Shown here piece by piece: positions 33,397-44,100 of a stretch of DNA of 48,791 nucleotides. The stretch lies in contig JARGNX010000001.1 of assembly GCA_029210045.1 (NCBI GenBank), positions 43,446-92,236 of the forward strand. The letters are read 5' to 3'. The position numbers and the translations under genes are program-made. Source of the stretch: Coxiellaceae bacterium (GTDB lineage Bacteria; Pseudomonadota; Gammaproteobacteria; Coxiellales; Coxiellaceae). Below the pieces are notes generated by a model, which saw only the letters and a list, made by a program, of their open reading frames with translations, did not search any database and was not told the DNA's origin. The stretch's first letter is position 1; each line of letters starts with the position of its first letter.

Positions 33397-34134
33397 CTAA
33401 ACAAGAGCGGGCTGCTGAGCTTGATCACTTTCAATCATTCTGGCTCGAGCTTCCTCTATTGCTATACGATATTGCACTGTGTCTTCCGCGGCATGAGTAT
33501 CCACCGCGTGTAGATTTACTGACGGAAGCGTCAACAGCAATGGATTGTGAGGCTCTGTAATTCCCATAAAGACTGCTTGTGTTCCAATAGTTCTAGCTTG
33601 TTTATAGTGTTTTCTTGCTTTGTAAAAACTGCTCATCGAGATTCCAGCTAAAGCTAACGTGCCAAACAACAGCAGAATTTTTGCCGGTTGTATGCCCCCA
33701 GCGGGAAGGCCGCCGGCTTGTAGAACGGTATTTCGAAGCATATCAAATAGTGGCTCGCCATGATGTGAGGTGGTAGTGAGGGTTGCTGAAGCGCAATAAG
33801 TTATTGGTAGGCTGCCCAGCTTATTGGTTAGTGGTTTTATTGCTGTGTGATTCACGGCAACCAGTGTGAGATTGACTTGTGCTAGCAGCGATTCAAACTC
33901 TCCCCAAGCGCGTGGTGGTTTGGTGTTTGTGTACAGGCTTGTTACGGTGGTGTTCATGTCATTAAAAACATCCCAGCTGTGGTCTTCAAACAGAGTGAAG
34001 CACGGTATGACACGATAAGTGGTGTAACCTAAGCCAATGAGGCCAATAGCAAATAGCGCCCAATAGGCTGCTGATTTTTGCATAAGTTGTTTTCTTTGCG
34101 CCAACTGCTGTTGGGCTGCTTGACCTGTTAACAT
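33397..34134 (-). CDS. two-pass membrane protein, paralogous family member 4
   Basis: A 245-residue paralogue. The frame extends to 34224, but ATG 34134 is preferred: AGAAGAG lies upstream, a TATAAT falls inside the longer version, and the N-terminus then aligns with that of the member at 28087-28806 (TGQAAQQQLAQR against TQQQALSQR). Helix 1 covers about 22-40, then YRVIPCF with C45; second Cys C114; AGG at 140-142; helix 2 about 150-170. The tail has EEARARMIE about 20 residues from the end. A PmrA-like TTAA pair lies upstream at 34247-34263. Placed directly upstream of the large ankyrin gene on the same strand, but separated from it by that gene's own promoter. Confidence 0.75.
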   Translation of the reverse strand: MLTGQAAQQQLAQRKQLMQKSAAYWALFAIGLIGLGYTTYRVIPCFTLFEDHSWDVFNDMNTTVTSLYTNTKPPRAWGEFESLLAQVNLTLVAVNHTAIKPLTNKLGSLPITYCASATLTTTSHHGEPLFDMLRNTVLQAGGLPAGGIQPAKILLLFGTLALAGISMSSFYKARKHYKQARTIGTQAVFMGITEPHNPLLLTLPSVNLHAVDTHAAEDTVQYRIAIEEARARMIESDQAQQPALV

Positions 34135-34246
34135 GACTCTTCTCATACCGCATTTATTATAATTTAGACGAATTCTACCATGTTGTTTTAATGCTCTCAA
34201 AGTACGCTTTTGTGTTGCAGGCATAAAACAGTGGCTTAGTGTGTTA

Positions 34247-34263
34247 ATTAAGTCACTGTTAAG
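34247..34263. promoter_or_regulatory. TTAA pair at 11-bp spacing between divergent membrane-protein genes
   Basis: Plus strand ATTAAG (34247-34252) N5 GTTAAG (34258-34263); minus strand CTTAAC-N5-CTTAAT, close to the PmrA consensus YTTAAK-N5-YTTAAK. It lies about 113 bases upstream of the gene at 33397-34134 and just before the ATG at 34275, so it could serve either gene. Confidence 0.45.
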
Positions 34264-34274
34264 GTTGAAGCTTT

Positions 34275-34595
34275 ATGGTTTGTGCATCGAAGCCAGCTGC
34301 ATTTAATAATAATATTACGGCTATTTTTCAAAAAAATACTAAGAACCTTTCTGGTTATAACAGTGATGGGGTATTTGCCATTGCAATTATTGCTGTATTG
34401 GCGACAGCTATGTTGGCCTTTGCCTCCTATAAAGGCTATCGCTGTTATCAGCGAAATACATATAAACCTGCTGTGGCAGAGCCGAGATTTTTTGTTAGCC
34501 ACAACGTCTTTCGATATGGTGCTGTGGATGATTTAACAGAATCATTGGTTCAAGAGGGCCGCATTGAAATGCAGCCTACAAAGTCAGCGGTTTGA
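34275..34595 (+). CDS. single-helix membrane protein related to the two-pass family
   Basis: A 106-residue product with one hydrophobic helix (VFAIAIIAVLATAMLAFA), a short basic stretch with KGYRCYQR, and a tail ending QEGRIEMQPTKSAV. This ending resembles EEGLEMQPTRKQPTT of the member at 28087-28806, so it may be a truncated or minimal relative corresponding to the second half. The ribosome-binding site is weak (AAGG 12-15 bases upstream). Its stop abuts the gatB stop with no space between. Confidence 0.55.
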   Translation: MVCASKPAAFNNNITAIFQKNTKNLSGYNSDGVFAIAIIAVLATAMLAFASYKGYRCYQRNTYKPAVAEPRFFVSHNVFRYGAVDDLTESLVQEGRIEMQPTKSAV

Positions 34596-36026
34596 TCAAA
34601 GGTGTTTTTTCAGTAGCTGATTCACCATGCCAGGGTTGGCTTTGCCTTTAGTGGCTTTCATGACTTGACCGACAAAAAAGCTAATCAGTTTGTCTTTGCC
34701 GCCACGGTATTGTTCGGCCTGTTCGGGGTTGTCAGTAATGATTTGTTTAACGATGGCTTCTAATTCTCCGCTGTCCGACATTTGTTTTAAGCCTTGGGCT
34801 TCAATGATTTGATCGGCGGAGCCTTCACCTTGCCACATAGCAGTAAATACTTTCTTAGCAATGCTGGTAGAGATGGTGTTATCAGCAATGCGTAATAACA
34901 ATTCGGCTAGTGCTTGTGGATTTACCGGCGATTGATTAATGCTTTGTTGTTCTAATGCAGTTAATACATCGGTGACAAACCAGTTCGCCACTTGTTTAGC
35001 TTTAACGCTATCATCTTTGGCCGCTATGGCGGATTCAAAATAGTGTGCATTGTCCAAGCTGTTAGTGATGATAGTGGCATCGTCTTTTGAAATGGCATAG
35101 TCATTGATGTAACGTGCCGCTTTTTGCCATGGTAATTCAGGCAGGCTGTTTTTGATTTCATCAATCGTGTGTTGTGAAATACTAACGGGTAATAAATCAG
35201 GGTCGGGGAAGTAGCGGTAATCATGCGCATCTTCTTTTGAACGCATGGCGCGAGTCTCGTCCTTGTCAGGATCATATAAGCGTGTTTGCTGAATTATTTT
35301 GCCGCCGTCTTCCAGTATTTCCTGTTGCCTCGCTACCTCACCGTAAATGGCATGCTCGATAAAGCGAAATGAATTCAGGTTTTTTAATTCTGTGCGTGTG
35401 CCAAAGGCTTCTTGGCCTACAGGTCGTAAAGAGATGTTGATATCGCAGCGAAACGAACCTTCTTGCATGTTGCCATCACTGATGCCCAGGTATCGCACCA
35501 GTTGATGCATGGTCTTGCAATAGGTCACGGCTTCTTCCGCGGAGCGCATGTCTGGTTCGGAAACGATTTCCAGTAGCGGTGTTCCTGCGCGATTTAAATC
35601 TACACCCGTATGATCGCCTAAGCCTTCATGCACGGATTTGCCTGCATCTTCTTCTAAATGCGCGCGTGTAATACCAACCCGTTTTGTGCTGCCGTCACTA
35701 AGTGAAATATCCAGATGGCCATGCTCTACGATCGGTAATTCAAATTGACTGATTTGGTATCCTTTCGGTAAGTCAGGATAAAAATAATTTTTACGTGCAA
35801 ATACATTATGTTGATTGATTGTTGCATCCACACTTAAACCAAACTTTGTCGCGAGCTCGATCACTTTGTGATTCAACACCGGCAATGTGCCTGGCATGGC
35901 GAGATCAACAGCGCACGCTTGAGTGTTTGGTTCGGCGCCATATTGCGTGCTCGCTCCAGAGAATAGTTTCGAATCTGTCGCTAGCTGCACATGTATTTCG
36001 ATGCCAATTACAAGTTCCCAGTTCAT
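34596..36026 (-). CDS. gatB: aspartyl/glutamyl-tRNA amidotransferase subunit B
   Basis: Activates and amidates misacylated Glu-tRNA(Gln) or Asp-tRNA(Asn) together with GatA and GatC. The cradle domain begins [13 protein letters not shown] and includes [16 protein letters not shown], the [14 protein letters not shown] loop and [11 protein letters not shown]. The helical and tail domains end [11 protein letters not shown]. The length of 476 residues is normal. GAGGAATACTCTC precedes the ATG. Last gene of gatCAB; the 3' end has no space for a terminator before the convergent small gene. Confidence 0.97.
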   Translation of the reverse strand: MNWELVIGIEIHVQLATDSKLFSGASTQYGAEPNTQACAVDLAMPGTLPVLNHKVIELATKFGLSVDATINQHNVFARKNYFYPDLPKGYQISQFELPIVEHGHLDISLSDGSTKRVGITRAHLEEDAGKSVHEGLGDHTGVDLNRAGTPLLEIVSEPDMRSAEEAVTYCKTMHQLVRYLGISDGNMQEGSFRCDINISLRPVGQEAFGTRTELKNLNSFRFIEHAIYGEVARQQEILEDGGKIIQQTRLYDPDKDETRAMRSKEDAHDYRYFPDPDLLPVSISQHTIDEIKNSLPELPWQKAARYINDYAISKDDATIITNSLDNAHYFESAIAAKDDSVKAKQVANWFVTDVLTALEQQSINQSPVNPQALAELLLRIADNTISTSIAKKVFTAMWQGEGSADQIIEAQGLKQMSDSGELEAIVKQIITDNPEQAEQYRGGKDKLISFFVGQVMKATKGKANPGMVNQLLKKHL

Positions 36027-36048
36027 GAGAGTATTCCTCTTTTCATAA

Positions 36049-37524
36049 TCACTTTCCTTGACTCCGGATCGAGTCCGGGGTGACGGTTGGTCGTTTGGTA
36101 TGCCAGTCAGTATTGAGTTGATATTGGTGAGCGCAATTTAATATTTTTCCTTCCTCAAAATAATTACCAATTAACTGCACACCAATCGGTAAGCCTTGAT
36201 CGAAACCGCAAGGCATCGATAAACCAGGTAGGCCAGCTAGGTTCACCGCAATGGTGAATATATCAGCTAAATACATTTGTACCGGGTCTTTTATTTCACC
36301 AATTTTAAAGGCAGTGGTTGGTGTAGTGGGCGTTAGGATCATGTCAACTTTTTCAAACGCCTTAGTAAAGTCATCGCGTATCAAACGACGCACTTTTTGT
36401 GCTTGTGAATAATACGCATCATAATAGCCAGAAGATAATGCATAGGTGCCCACTAAAATACGGCGTTTTACTTCTTCACCAAATGCTTCTGTGCGCGAGC
36501 GTGTATATAAATCGTCGAGATTGGTAGGGTTATCACAACGGTAGCCATAACGTAAGCCATCATAGCGTGCTAAGTTTGCCGATGCTTCGGCGGGTGCTAA
36601 TACATAATAAGCTGATGTTGCCAAATGCGTATGCGGTAATTTTACATCAACTATTTCTGCGCCGAGCTGCTCAAGTTGTTTGATGCTTGCTTGAATGCTT
36701 TCAGTGATGGCGGCAGATAAATCATGGCTAAAATATTCTTCAGGGATGCCAATGCGCAATCCCTCTAGGGAGTCATTTAATGTCGCGCTGTAGTCAGGTA
36801 CCGATTGATCAACTGATGTCGAATCGCGTGAGTCATGGCCGGCAATGGTTTGTAATAATAGTGCGGCATCATCAGCGCTGCGTGCAAATACACCGCCTTG
36901 ATCTAAGCTCGATGCAAAAGCAATCATGCCGTAACGCGATACACGACCATAAGTAGGTTTAATGCCGGTAAGACCACAAAACGCGGCGGGTTGCCGAATC
37001 GATCCGCCGGTATCGGTGCCAGTAGCTACAGGTGTTAAGCCTGCAGCAACGGCCGCTGCAGATCCACCCGATGAACCACCCGGTGTGCAGTCAGTATTCC
37101 AAGGGTTATGCGCCGCTCCATAATAACTGTTTTCATTTGATGAGCCCATCGCAAACTCATCCATATTGGTTTTACCCAGCATCACCATGCCGGCGTCTAA
37201 ACATTGCTGGCTCACATGGGACTCATATGGTGCAATAAAGTTATCCAGCATTTTTGAAGCACAGCTGGTTTTAATGCCCGTGGTACAAAATAAATCTTTT
37301 TGTGCCAATGGAATGCCTAGTAATGGATGTTGCTCGCCATTGGCGCGACGTTGATCGGCGATTTTGGCTTGTTGCATGGCGGTATCGTCACACACGGTAA
37401 TAAAACTATTCAGTGTATTATCGTGCTGTTTGATGCGTTGTACAAAATGCTGGGTCAGTTCAACGCTGGAGATTTTTTTATCATCCAGCTGTTGTTGTAG
37501 CTCGCGCAAAGAAAGGCTGTGCAT
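36049..37524 (-). CDS. gatA: aspartyl/glutamyl-tRNA amidotransferase subunit A
   Basis: Amidase-signature subunit that releases ammonia from glutamine or asparagine. Catalytic residues are in [11 protein letters not shown] (Lys) and the Ser-cis-Ser region [15 protein letters not shown] and [16 protein letters not shown] 37524 is chosen because AAGG lies upstream and MHSLSLREL is the usual start; a GTG at 37533 is less likely. After the normal ending ...NTDWHTKRP the protein continues [12 protein letters not shown], encoded by a palindromic element (36057-36086), so the natural C-terminus was probably replaced. Fourteen bases separate it from gatC. Confidence 0.97.
   Translation of the reverse strand: MHSLSLRELQQQLDDKKISSVELTQHFVQRIKQHDNTLNSFITVCDDTAMQQAKIADQRRANGEQHPLLGIPLAQKDLFCTTGIKTSCASKMLDNFIAPYESHVSQQCLDAGMVMLGKTNMDEFAMGSSNENSYYGAAHNPWNTDCTPGGSSGGSAAAVAAGLTPVATGTDTGGSIRQPAAFCGLTGIKPTYGRVSRYGMIAFASSLDQGGVFARSADDAALLLQTIAGHDSRDSTSVDQSVPDYSATLNDSLEGLRIGIPEEYFSHDLSAAITESIQASIKQLEQLGAEIVDVKLPHTHLATSAYYVLAPAEASANLARYDGLRYGYRCDNPTNLDDLYTRSRTEAFGEEVKRRILVGTYALSSGYYDAYYSQAQKVRRLIRDDFTKAFEKVDMILTPTTPTTAFKIGEIKDPVQMYLADIFTIAVNLAGLPGLSMPCGFDQGLPIGVQLIGNYFEEGKILNCAHQYQLNTDWHTKRPTVTPDSIRSQGK
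36057..36086. repeat. palindromic repeat fragment encoding the GatA C-terminus
   Basis: GACTCCGGATCGAGTCCGGG, followed by GTGACGG, resembles half of the dispersed GTCA-CCCGGACTCGATCCGGAGTC family; the 12286-12351 element has a similar arm. Read on the minus strand it supplies the last dozen codons and leads into the stop of gatA. Confidence 0.55.
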
Positions 37525-37538
37525 TGATGTCACCTTGT

Positions 37539-37829
37539 TTATGATTCGATAACTTTAGGTACGAGATAAAAACCATCACGCACTTCAGGTGCTAATTGTT
37601 GAAAGGTCTCACGTTGATTGCTTTCGCTAACGGTGTCATGTCGCAACGGCTGACTTTGGTCGAGCGGGTGCGCTAACGGCTTAACGTGATTGGTATCAAC
37701 ACTATTGAGTTGATCAACTAATTCGAGAATGCCTTCTAGCTCTTGTATTAAAGCGTCATGATGTTCGTCAGCGATATCAAGCTTGGCTAGTCGCGCCGCT
37801 TTGTCGATATCTTTGGATGTTAGTGCCAT
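37539..37829 (-). CDS. gatC: aspartyl/glutamyl-tRNA amidotransferase subunit C
   Basis: A 96-residue subunit that stabilises GatA and Gat[21 protein letters not shown] and [16 protein letters not shown] are typical, and the ending [13 protein letters not shown] is the family C-terminus. ATG 37829 is chosen (AAGGT upstream); an extension to 37850 would run into the palindromic repeat. First gene of gatCAB, divergent from the mreB side, which is a common gammaproteobacterial arrangement. Confidence 0.95.
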   Translation of the reverse strand: MALTSKDIDKAARLAKLDIADEHHDALIQELEGILELVDQLNSVDTNHVKPLAHPLDQSQPLRHDTVSESNQRETFQQLAPEVRDGFYLVPKVIES

Positions 37830-37845
37830 TTTTTTTACCTTAATC

Positions 37846-37905
37846 GTCATTGCGAGCCACGTAACGGAGGCTTAGATTGCTTCGTCGTATACTCCTCGCA
37901 ATGAC
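37846..37905. repeat. palindromic repeat upstream of gatC
   Basis: GTCATTGCGAG (37846-37856) and CTCGCAATGAC (37895-37905) are perfect 11-bp inverted repeats around 38 bases. This GTCATTGCGAG...CTCGCAATGAC type is dispersed in many bacterial genomes. It lies between gatC and the secreted-protein gene and may affect the gatCAB leader. Confidence 0.7.
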
Positions 37906-38093
37906 ATAGTTGATGATAACAGTGTCAATAGCACGACATTATAAACGGCTGGGCGGAGCAAGCAATGCATTAAAGCGTACGCATTAGACGAAACGATCTT
38001 ATTTTAAAGGGTTACTTTTGTGCCAGGTGTTGTTTTATTTCTAGTCATGCATGATAATGCGCCTTTGCAAAAACTAAGCAAGTGAGAGAGTAC

Positions 38094-38546
38094 ATGAAAA
38101 AAATATATAAAGCTGCGGTGGCAGTGAGCTGTATGTTAGTGGGTTTGTCAGCGATGGCGAATGTTATGAGTTCAGGTCGCCAATTAGACGGTGGTAGTAT
38201 TGCCCCAAATGGTCAAAAGTTCAACCTGATGCTGTCTGGTAAAATATTGGACCGCGTGTCATATGATGTGAACTGTAATATTACTAATCCAAGTGCCGAT
38301 CCAGTTATGTTACAGGTTAGCTCGGTTCAGCTGTACGATACAAACGGAATGTATAACCCTCAAGTTAGTGTGAAGCTAAATGGTGGCTACGTTGGTAATC
38401 AGTTTGCCCTTAAAGCGGGTAATAATGCAGTGAGCTTTGGCCCTGTAGGTATTAGGTCTGATCAGCAAGGTTATCTTGTTCTGCGTAATCTAGATAACAC
38501 CGCAACGGTTACTGTTAGCAACTGTGTTGCTACACCTAACTCATAA
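38094..38546 (+). CDS. small secreted protein, unknown function
   Basis: A 150-residue protein with a signal peptide (MKKIYKAAVAVSCMLVGLS, cleavage near AMA-NVM). The mature part is probably beta-rich, with two cysteines (DVNCNIT and VSNCVAT) that could form a disulfide, and ends ATPNS. No family is recognised. ATG 38094 is chosen over an upstream extension to 38082 because GAGAGAG is correctly spaced. The gene interrupts the usual gatC-mreB spacing and has its own terminator-like hairpin downstream, so it is probably an independent unit. Confidence 0.75.
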   Translation: MKKIYKAAVAVSCMLVGLSAMANVMSSGRQLDGGSIAPNGQKFNLMLSGKILDRVSYDVNCNITNPSADPVMLQVSSVQLYDTNGMYNPQVSVKLNGGYVGNQFALKAGNNAVSFGPVGIRSDQQGYLVLRNLDNTATVTVSNCVATPNS

Positions 38547-38558
38547 GCCAATAAATCT

Positions 38559-38583
38559 CAGAGGGGCAGTTCTTGCCCCTCTG
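38559..38583 (+). terminator. hairpin after the secreted-protein gene
   Basis: CAGAGGGGCA-GTTCT-TGCCCCTCTG is a perfect 10-bp GC-rich stem with a 5-base loop, 12 bases after the stop codon. The following ATTCAAG has only a short T run, so termination efficiency is uncertain. Confidence 0.6.
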
Positions 38584-38652
38584 ATTCAAGTCTCGACTCC
38601 TTCTATGATTTAGTTTAAAGTATGCGATTAATTGACCGCAACGAATGAGTAG

Positions 38653-39702
<1,050 letters not shown>

Positions 39703-39710
39703 TGTAGGCA

Positions 39711-39725
39711 AGGGGAAGCACGATT
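39711..39725 (+). promoter_or_regulatory. ribosome-binding site and ATT start of mreC
   Basis: AGGGGA (39711-39716) is followed after six bases by ATT (39723-39725), the only plausible start that restores the basic N-terminus of MreC. The preceding in-frame TAG (39705-39707) excludes an upstream ATG. Confidence 0.6.
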
Positions 39726-40580
39726 AAACTTCTGTTTAAAAAACGCGCTTTTTTTGGCTTGCGAGCATCAACGCTATTATTAATTGCTTTACTGTTGATG
39801 TGTGCTGATCATTATTGGTCAGGCTTTCATCGTTTTCGTGATCGCTTAAGCGTGATTACTTACCCCTTTACCGCGGTAGTTGATACCCCAATTCGGTGGG
39901 CGGGTCTCTTGGTTTCCAGTGTTAGTAATCAAAGCAGTCTATTAGCAGAAAATGCGCGCTTACGTGCGCATGAGTTTTTATTACAAGCCAAGTTGCAAAA
40001 ATTATTAGCACTTGAACGCGAAAATGCACAGTTAAAGGAATTGTTGAAGTCGACGGATTACATTGGCGGCAAGGTGTTAGAGGCGCAATTGTTGGCGGCT
40101 GATTTATCACCAGAATTACAACAAGTGGTTATCGATAAAGGCAGTAATTTTAAGTTGTACTCCGGTCAGCCAGTGCTCGATGCCTATGGTGTGATGGGGC
40201 AGGTGGTTCATGTTGGACCGTTAACCAGCAAAGTATTATTGATTACTGATAAACAAAGTGCTGTTCCGGTGCGTGATTATCGCAGTGGCGTGCGTGCTGT
40301 GGCTGTTGGTGATGGTATCGATAATCAGTTGTTGTTATTGCATACCACGGCTACCAGCGATATTAAAGTGGGTGATTTGTTTTTAACTTCAGGGCTGGGT
40401 GCGCATTTCCCAGTGGGTTACCCCGTAGGGGTGGTTACCGCTTATGCGGCATTACCGAATCAACCATTTGCTAAAGTATCACTTAAACCAGCTGCACATA
40501 TGGATCGCACATCACAAGTGCTATTGTCATGGCCAGACGACAAACAGTTGCAACAAGCTGTGCAGAAGGAGCTCAAATGA
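39723..40580 (+). CDS. mreC: rod-shape determining protein MreC, apparent ATT start
   Basis: Periplasmic scaffold linking MreB and MreD to PBP2/RodA. From ATT 39723 the protein starts (M)KLLFKKRAFFGLRASTLLL, matching the short basic N-terminus before the membrane helix in other MreC proteins. A coiled coil (HEFLLQAKLQKLLALEREN) and the beta-rich core follow (GQPVLDAYGVMGQV, DKQSAVPVRDYRSGVRAV). The next possible start, TTG 39759, would remove the basic N-terminus and lacks a ribosome-binding site. AUU starts are rare but known (infC). The last codons overlap mreD by four bases. Confidence 0.9.
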   Translation: MKLLFKKRAFFGLRASTLLLIALLLMCADHYWSGFHRFRDRLSVITYPFTAVVDTPIRWAGLLVSSVSNQSSLLAENARLRAHEFLLQAKLQKLLALERENAQLKELLKSTDYIGGKVLEAQLLAADLSPELQQVVIDKGSNFKLYSGQPVLDAYGVMGQVVHVGPLTSKVLLITDKQSAVPVRDYRSGVRAVAVGDGIDNQLLLLHTTATSDIKVGDLFLTSGLGAHFPVGYPVGVVTAYAALPNQPFAKVSLKPAAHMDRTSQVLLSWPDDKQLQQAVQKELK

Positions 40581-41074
40581 GCAGTAAGCCACCACTATTC
40601 TTGACACTATTATATATAGGGCTGGCCAGTATCTTTCTGATTATTCCATTGCCACATTGGGCGAATGCCCTAAGGCCGCAATGGATGCTATTACTGATAT
40701 TGGTTTGGATAAGTTTTTACCGCAACTATACCAGCTTAGCGGTTGTGTTTATATTGGGCTTGTTTGTTGATTTGTTATTGGGAAGCTTGTTAGGTCAGCA
40801 TGCCTTTGGTTATATTGTGGTCGTGTATTTCTATATGCGCTTCCAGGACCGTATTGTGCAATTTCATTTAATGCAACAGACGGCGTGCCTATTATTGTTG
40901 TCTGCCATCAACTGGTTTGCAGGGTGGGGCTTAGCGCTGGCGTTTACGGTTAATGTGCCATCATTTACTAGTTTGTTTTCTGTGCTCACCACAGCAATTC
41001 TTTGGCCATGGTTAATGATGTTATTTAATGCAATAGGTCACCATCGATCTACGGTAAGTTTCACGCGCAGCTAA
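40577..41074 (+). CDS. mreD: rod-shape determining protein MreD
   Basis: A 165-residue inner-membrane protein with about five hydrophobic helices, companion of MreC. Typical segments include LRPQWMLLLILVWISFY and LGLFVDLLLGSLLGQHAFGY. ATG 40577 overlaps the mreC stop (ATGA). Third gene of the operon. Confidence 0.93.
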   Translation: MSSKPPLFLTLLYIGLASIFLIIPLPHWANALRPQWMLLLILVWISFYRNYTSLAVVFILGLFVDLLLGSLLGQHAFGYIVVVYFYMRFQDRIVQFHLMQQTACLLLLSAINWFAGWGLALAFTVNVPSFTSLFSVLTTAILWPWLMMLFNAIGHHRSTVSFTRS

Positions 41075-41124
41075 CGTCGTGATAGACTGGTTTTTTAGCG
41101 GGAATAGAATAGGGTATAGGAACC

Positions 41125-44100
41125 TTGAGACCGTCTTGGCGAATATGTTTGCGTACACTCGGCGTTGTTTCGACTGCGTCAGTGATACTATTTGCCATTG
41201 CACTTAATTTGGCCCGTATGGTCACGCCGCTATTAGATAATCATCATCAAGCATTTGAGCAGTGGGTTAGTCATTTTATTGAGCGCCCAGTTAAAATTGG
41301 TCGTATTACCGCTACCTGGTATGGCTTTGAGCCTGCGGTTAAGTTGGATAACCTGAAGGTACTGAGTTTAGATCATCAAGCATTCCTTAAAATTAAACAC
41401 TTCACAGTCGCAGTAGACTTGTGGTCGAGCCTGTGGAATCGGCGATGGCTGCCTGGTCGTTTAATGATTGATGGTTTACATATGGAAGTGCTGCAAGATA
41501 AATCTAACCAGTTACATTTGGCGCATGCATCAGGATTTCAGCTGCCCGCCAATAGCCTGGAACAATCTGGCTTTAAAAGCATGATCGAATGGTTGCTAAC
41601 CCAAGCAGAGGTACGGGTTAAGCACGTTGATATTTTATGGCGTGGGCCAAATGGTTTTGTTTTACCGATGCAGAACGTGCGTTTAGAAGTTGAAAACGGT
41701 GAGTTTAATCATCATATCGTTGGTACGATTCAGTTAGCGCAAACGGTTCGTAGTTCTTTTCATTTCATCATTGATCTGCATTCGGATGAGCTGTATTCAA
41801 AACAATTTTCGGCTAACGTGTTTATAAATGCGAGTCATGTGTTATTGCCGCAGTGGGTTAAGTTGCCGATATTGGCAAATTATATGCGTGGGTTGCAGGT
41901 CATGAGTGGTGAGGCCAGTGCTCAGTTTTGGGGGCAATGGCGATTAGGTGAATTACAAGAAGCGCAAACGATGCTCAGTGGCCAGCGCATTGTATTTATG
42001 GCGCCTGAGTTAAACCGACAGTTGTTTATTAAACAAGTGTCGGCAAATACATTGTGGAAAAAACAAAAACATGGCTGGCAACTATCGGCAGATAAAATCA
42101 AGTTAAATGTGAATCATCGTCAGTGGCGAGATAATCAGTTGCTGGTTAGGTACAAAATGGTAAATGTGAGTCATCTCCCTGAGTGGCAAATTGCTTTATC
42201 TTACTTAAGATTATCTGACGCGCAATTTATTTTATCTAATTTGCATCATGTGCCTGAGCAATGGCGGCAATGGATTGGTAATTTGCAGCCGCAAGGACAA
42301 ATGCATCAAATGACGCTGGCGCTATCTGAAACCGGTGCAACACAACCTTATAAGCTTGATGAGTTTTCAGCAGTATTTCACAATGTTGATTGGCATGGGT
42401 ATCAAGCAGTGCCTTCAGTTAATGGAATCAGTGGCCAGGTCAGCTGGATGCCGGGCAGCGGTCATTTGATTTTGGATAGCCCAGGTTCGACAATTGATAC
42501 CATACAATGGTTTAAGCGCGCACAAGAACATTTTAAACAGTTACAGCTAGCGATGTCATGGCAAAAGCAACTCAATGGCTGGGTTATTGCATTGCAACAA
42601 TTAAATGTGGATGACGGAGATTTATCCGCGCAATTGCAGCCGAGTAAGATTATTCTTGATGGCCACAGCTTGCCTGCGGTGGAAATTAATGCCAGTTTTC
42701 GTTTTAGAGATTTAACTAAGTCAGCAAACTATGTACCGTTAGGTGTTATGCCGCCACGCGTAACGGACTGGATACAACGTGCTTTTCTGCGTGGCAAGAT
42801 TAGACACGGTGCTTTCCATTTACAAGGGCCTTTGCAAAAGTTTCCGTTTGATCATGGTGAGGGTGAGTTATCAATTGACTTGGAACCGGTGGATCTGAGT
42901 TTTCATTATGCACCACATTGGCCCGCCATTACTCAGGCCGATGGTGAATTGCATTTTCATGATCGCCAAATGAAGGTGGCTATGGGATTTGCAAAAACAG
43001 CAGGTGCTACCTTACGTAATGTAAAAGCCTCCATAAAAGATTTAGCGCGTGGCCATCTGGTGGTTAATGGTGAGTACGGTGGCACCATGAACGATGCTCA
43101 GGCATTTTTGCAACAAACGCCGCTGGATATTGGTAAACAATTGCAAGCCTTGCAATTAACGGGTTTAGTGCAAGGTGATCTACGTCTGGGTGTGGCGCTA
43201 AGAAAGCCAGATATGCCAATTAAATTGTTAGGGCATTTGCAGGTGAGTCAGGGCTCGTTATCACTGCCTGGTTGGAATACTGATCTGAAAAAAATCAACG
43301 GTCTATTTACCTATACAAAAAACAGCTGTGTGGCTAAGGGTATTAACGCTGAATTACTAAAACGCCCGATTAAAATGGGTATTAACACCTTGCACCGCAA
43401 AGGAGAGCCGGAAACCATTCAAGTGGCTATTGGTGGTGATATAGACTTGGCGCTATTGAATAAGCATTATCATTTTCCACAGTTACCTTATATTCAGGGC
43501 AGTACGGATTACCGAGCGTTAATAAACCTCTATCCATTTCGTTCGGATCGCGCTGATAGCTTAAGCATTATGTCTGATTTGCGTGGCATTGCGATCGATA
43601 TGCCGGCGCCATTGAACAAAGCGGTAGATCAACCACGCCAATTTTATGCGCGCGTTGATTTGAATGCTAAAAAACCCATTGAGGTTAAAGCTAACTACGG
43701 AACACTGTTAAAAGCGAATTTGAATTTCAAATCGAATAAGTCATCATATAAATTTTCACGAGGTGAGGTGCGTATCGGTAAGGGATTGGCTAAATTACCT
43801 AAGGCTAAAGGTTTAGTGCTTGCTGTTAACCTTCCTTATATTAATGCTAGGCAGTGGCAGCAGTTTTATAAGCGCTGGCAAGATAAAACCATTGCTAAGT
43901 CGTTCGGTATTATGCCTCGTTTGGTTGATGTGCACTTAACTAAATTAATATTGTGGAATATGCTATGGAGTGGGTTGCATGTGAGGGCGCAGCCTCTACA
44001 GAGTGGTTGGTTTGCACAAATCAATAGTCGTGACATCAATGGTCAAGTCAATATTCCTGTAAATTTAAAGCAGGGCGTCATTAATGCGGAATTTCAAAAG

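Noticed and set aside
34248..34502. Minus-strand frame of 84 codons antisense to the small membrane-protein gene
   Set aside because: No signal or membrane feature consistent with a real gene; the plus-strand frame has a helix and a tail shared with a paralogue.
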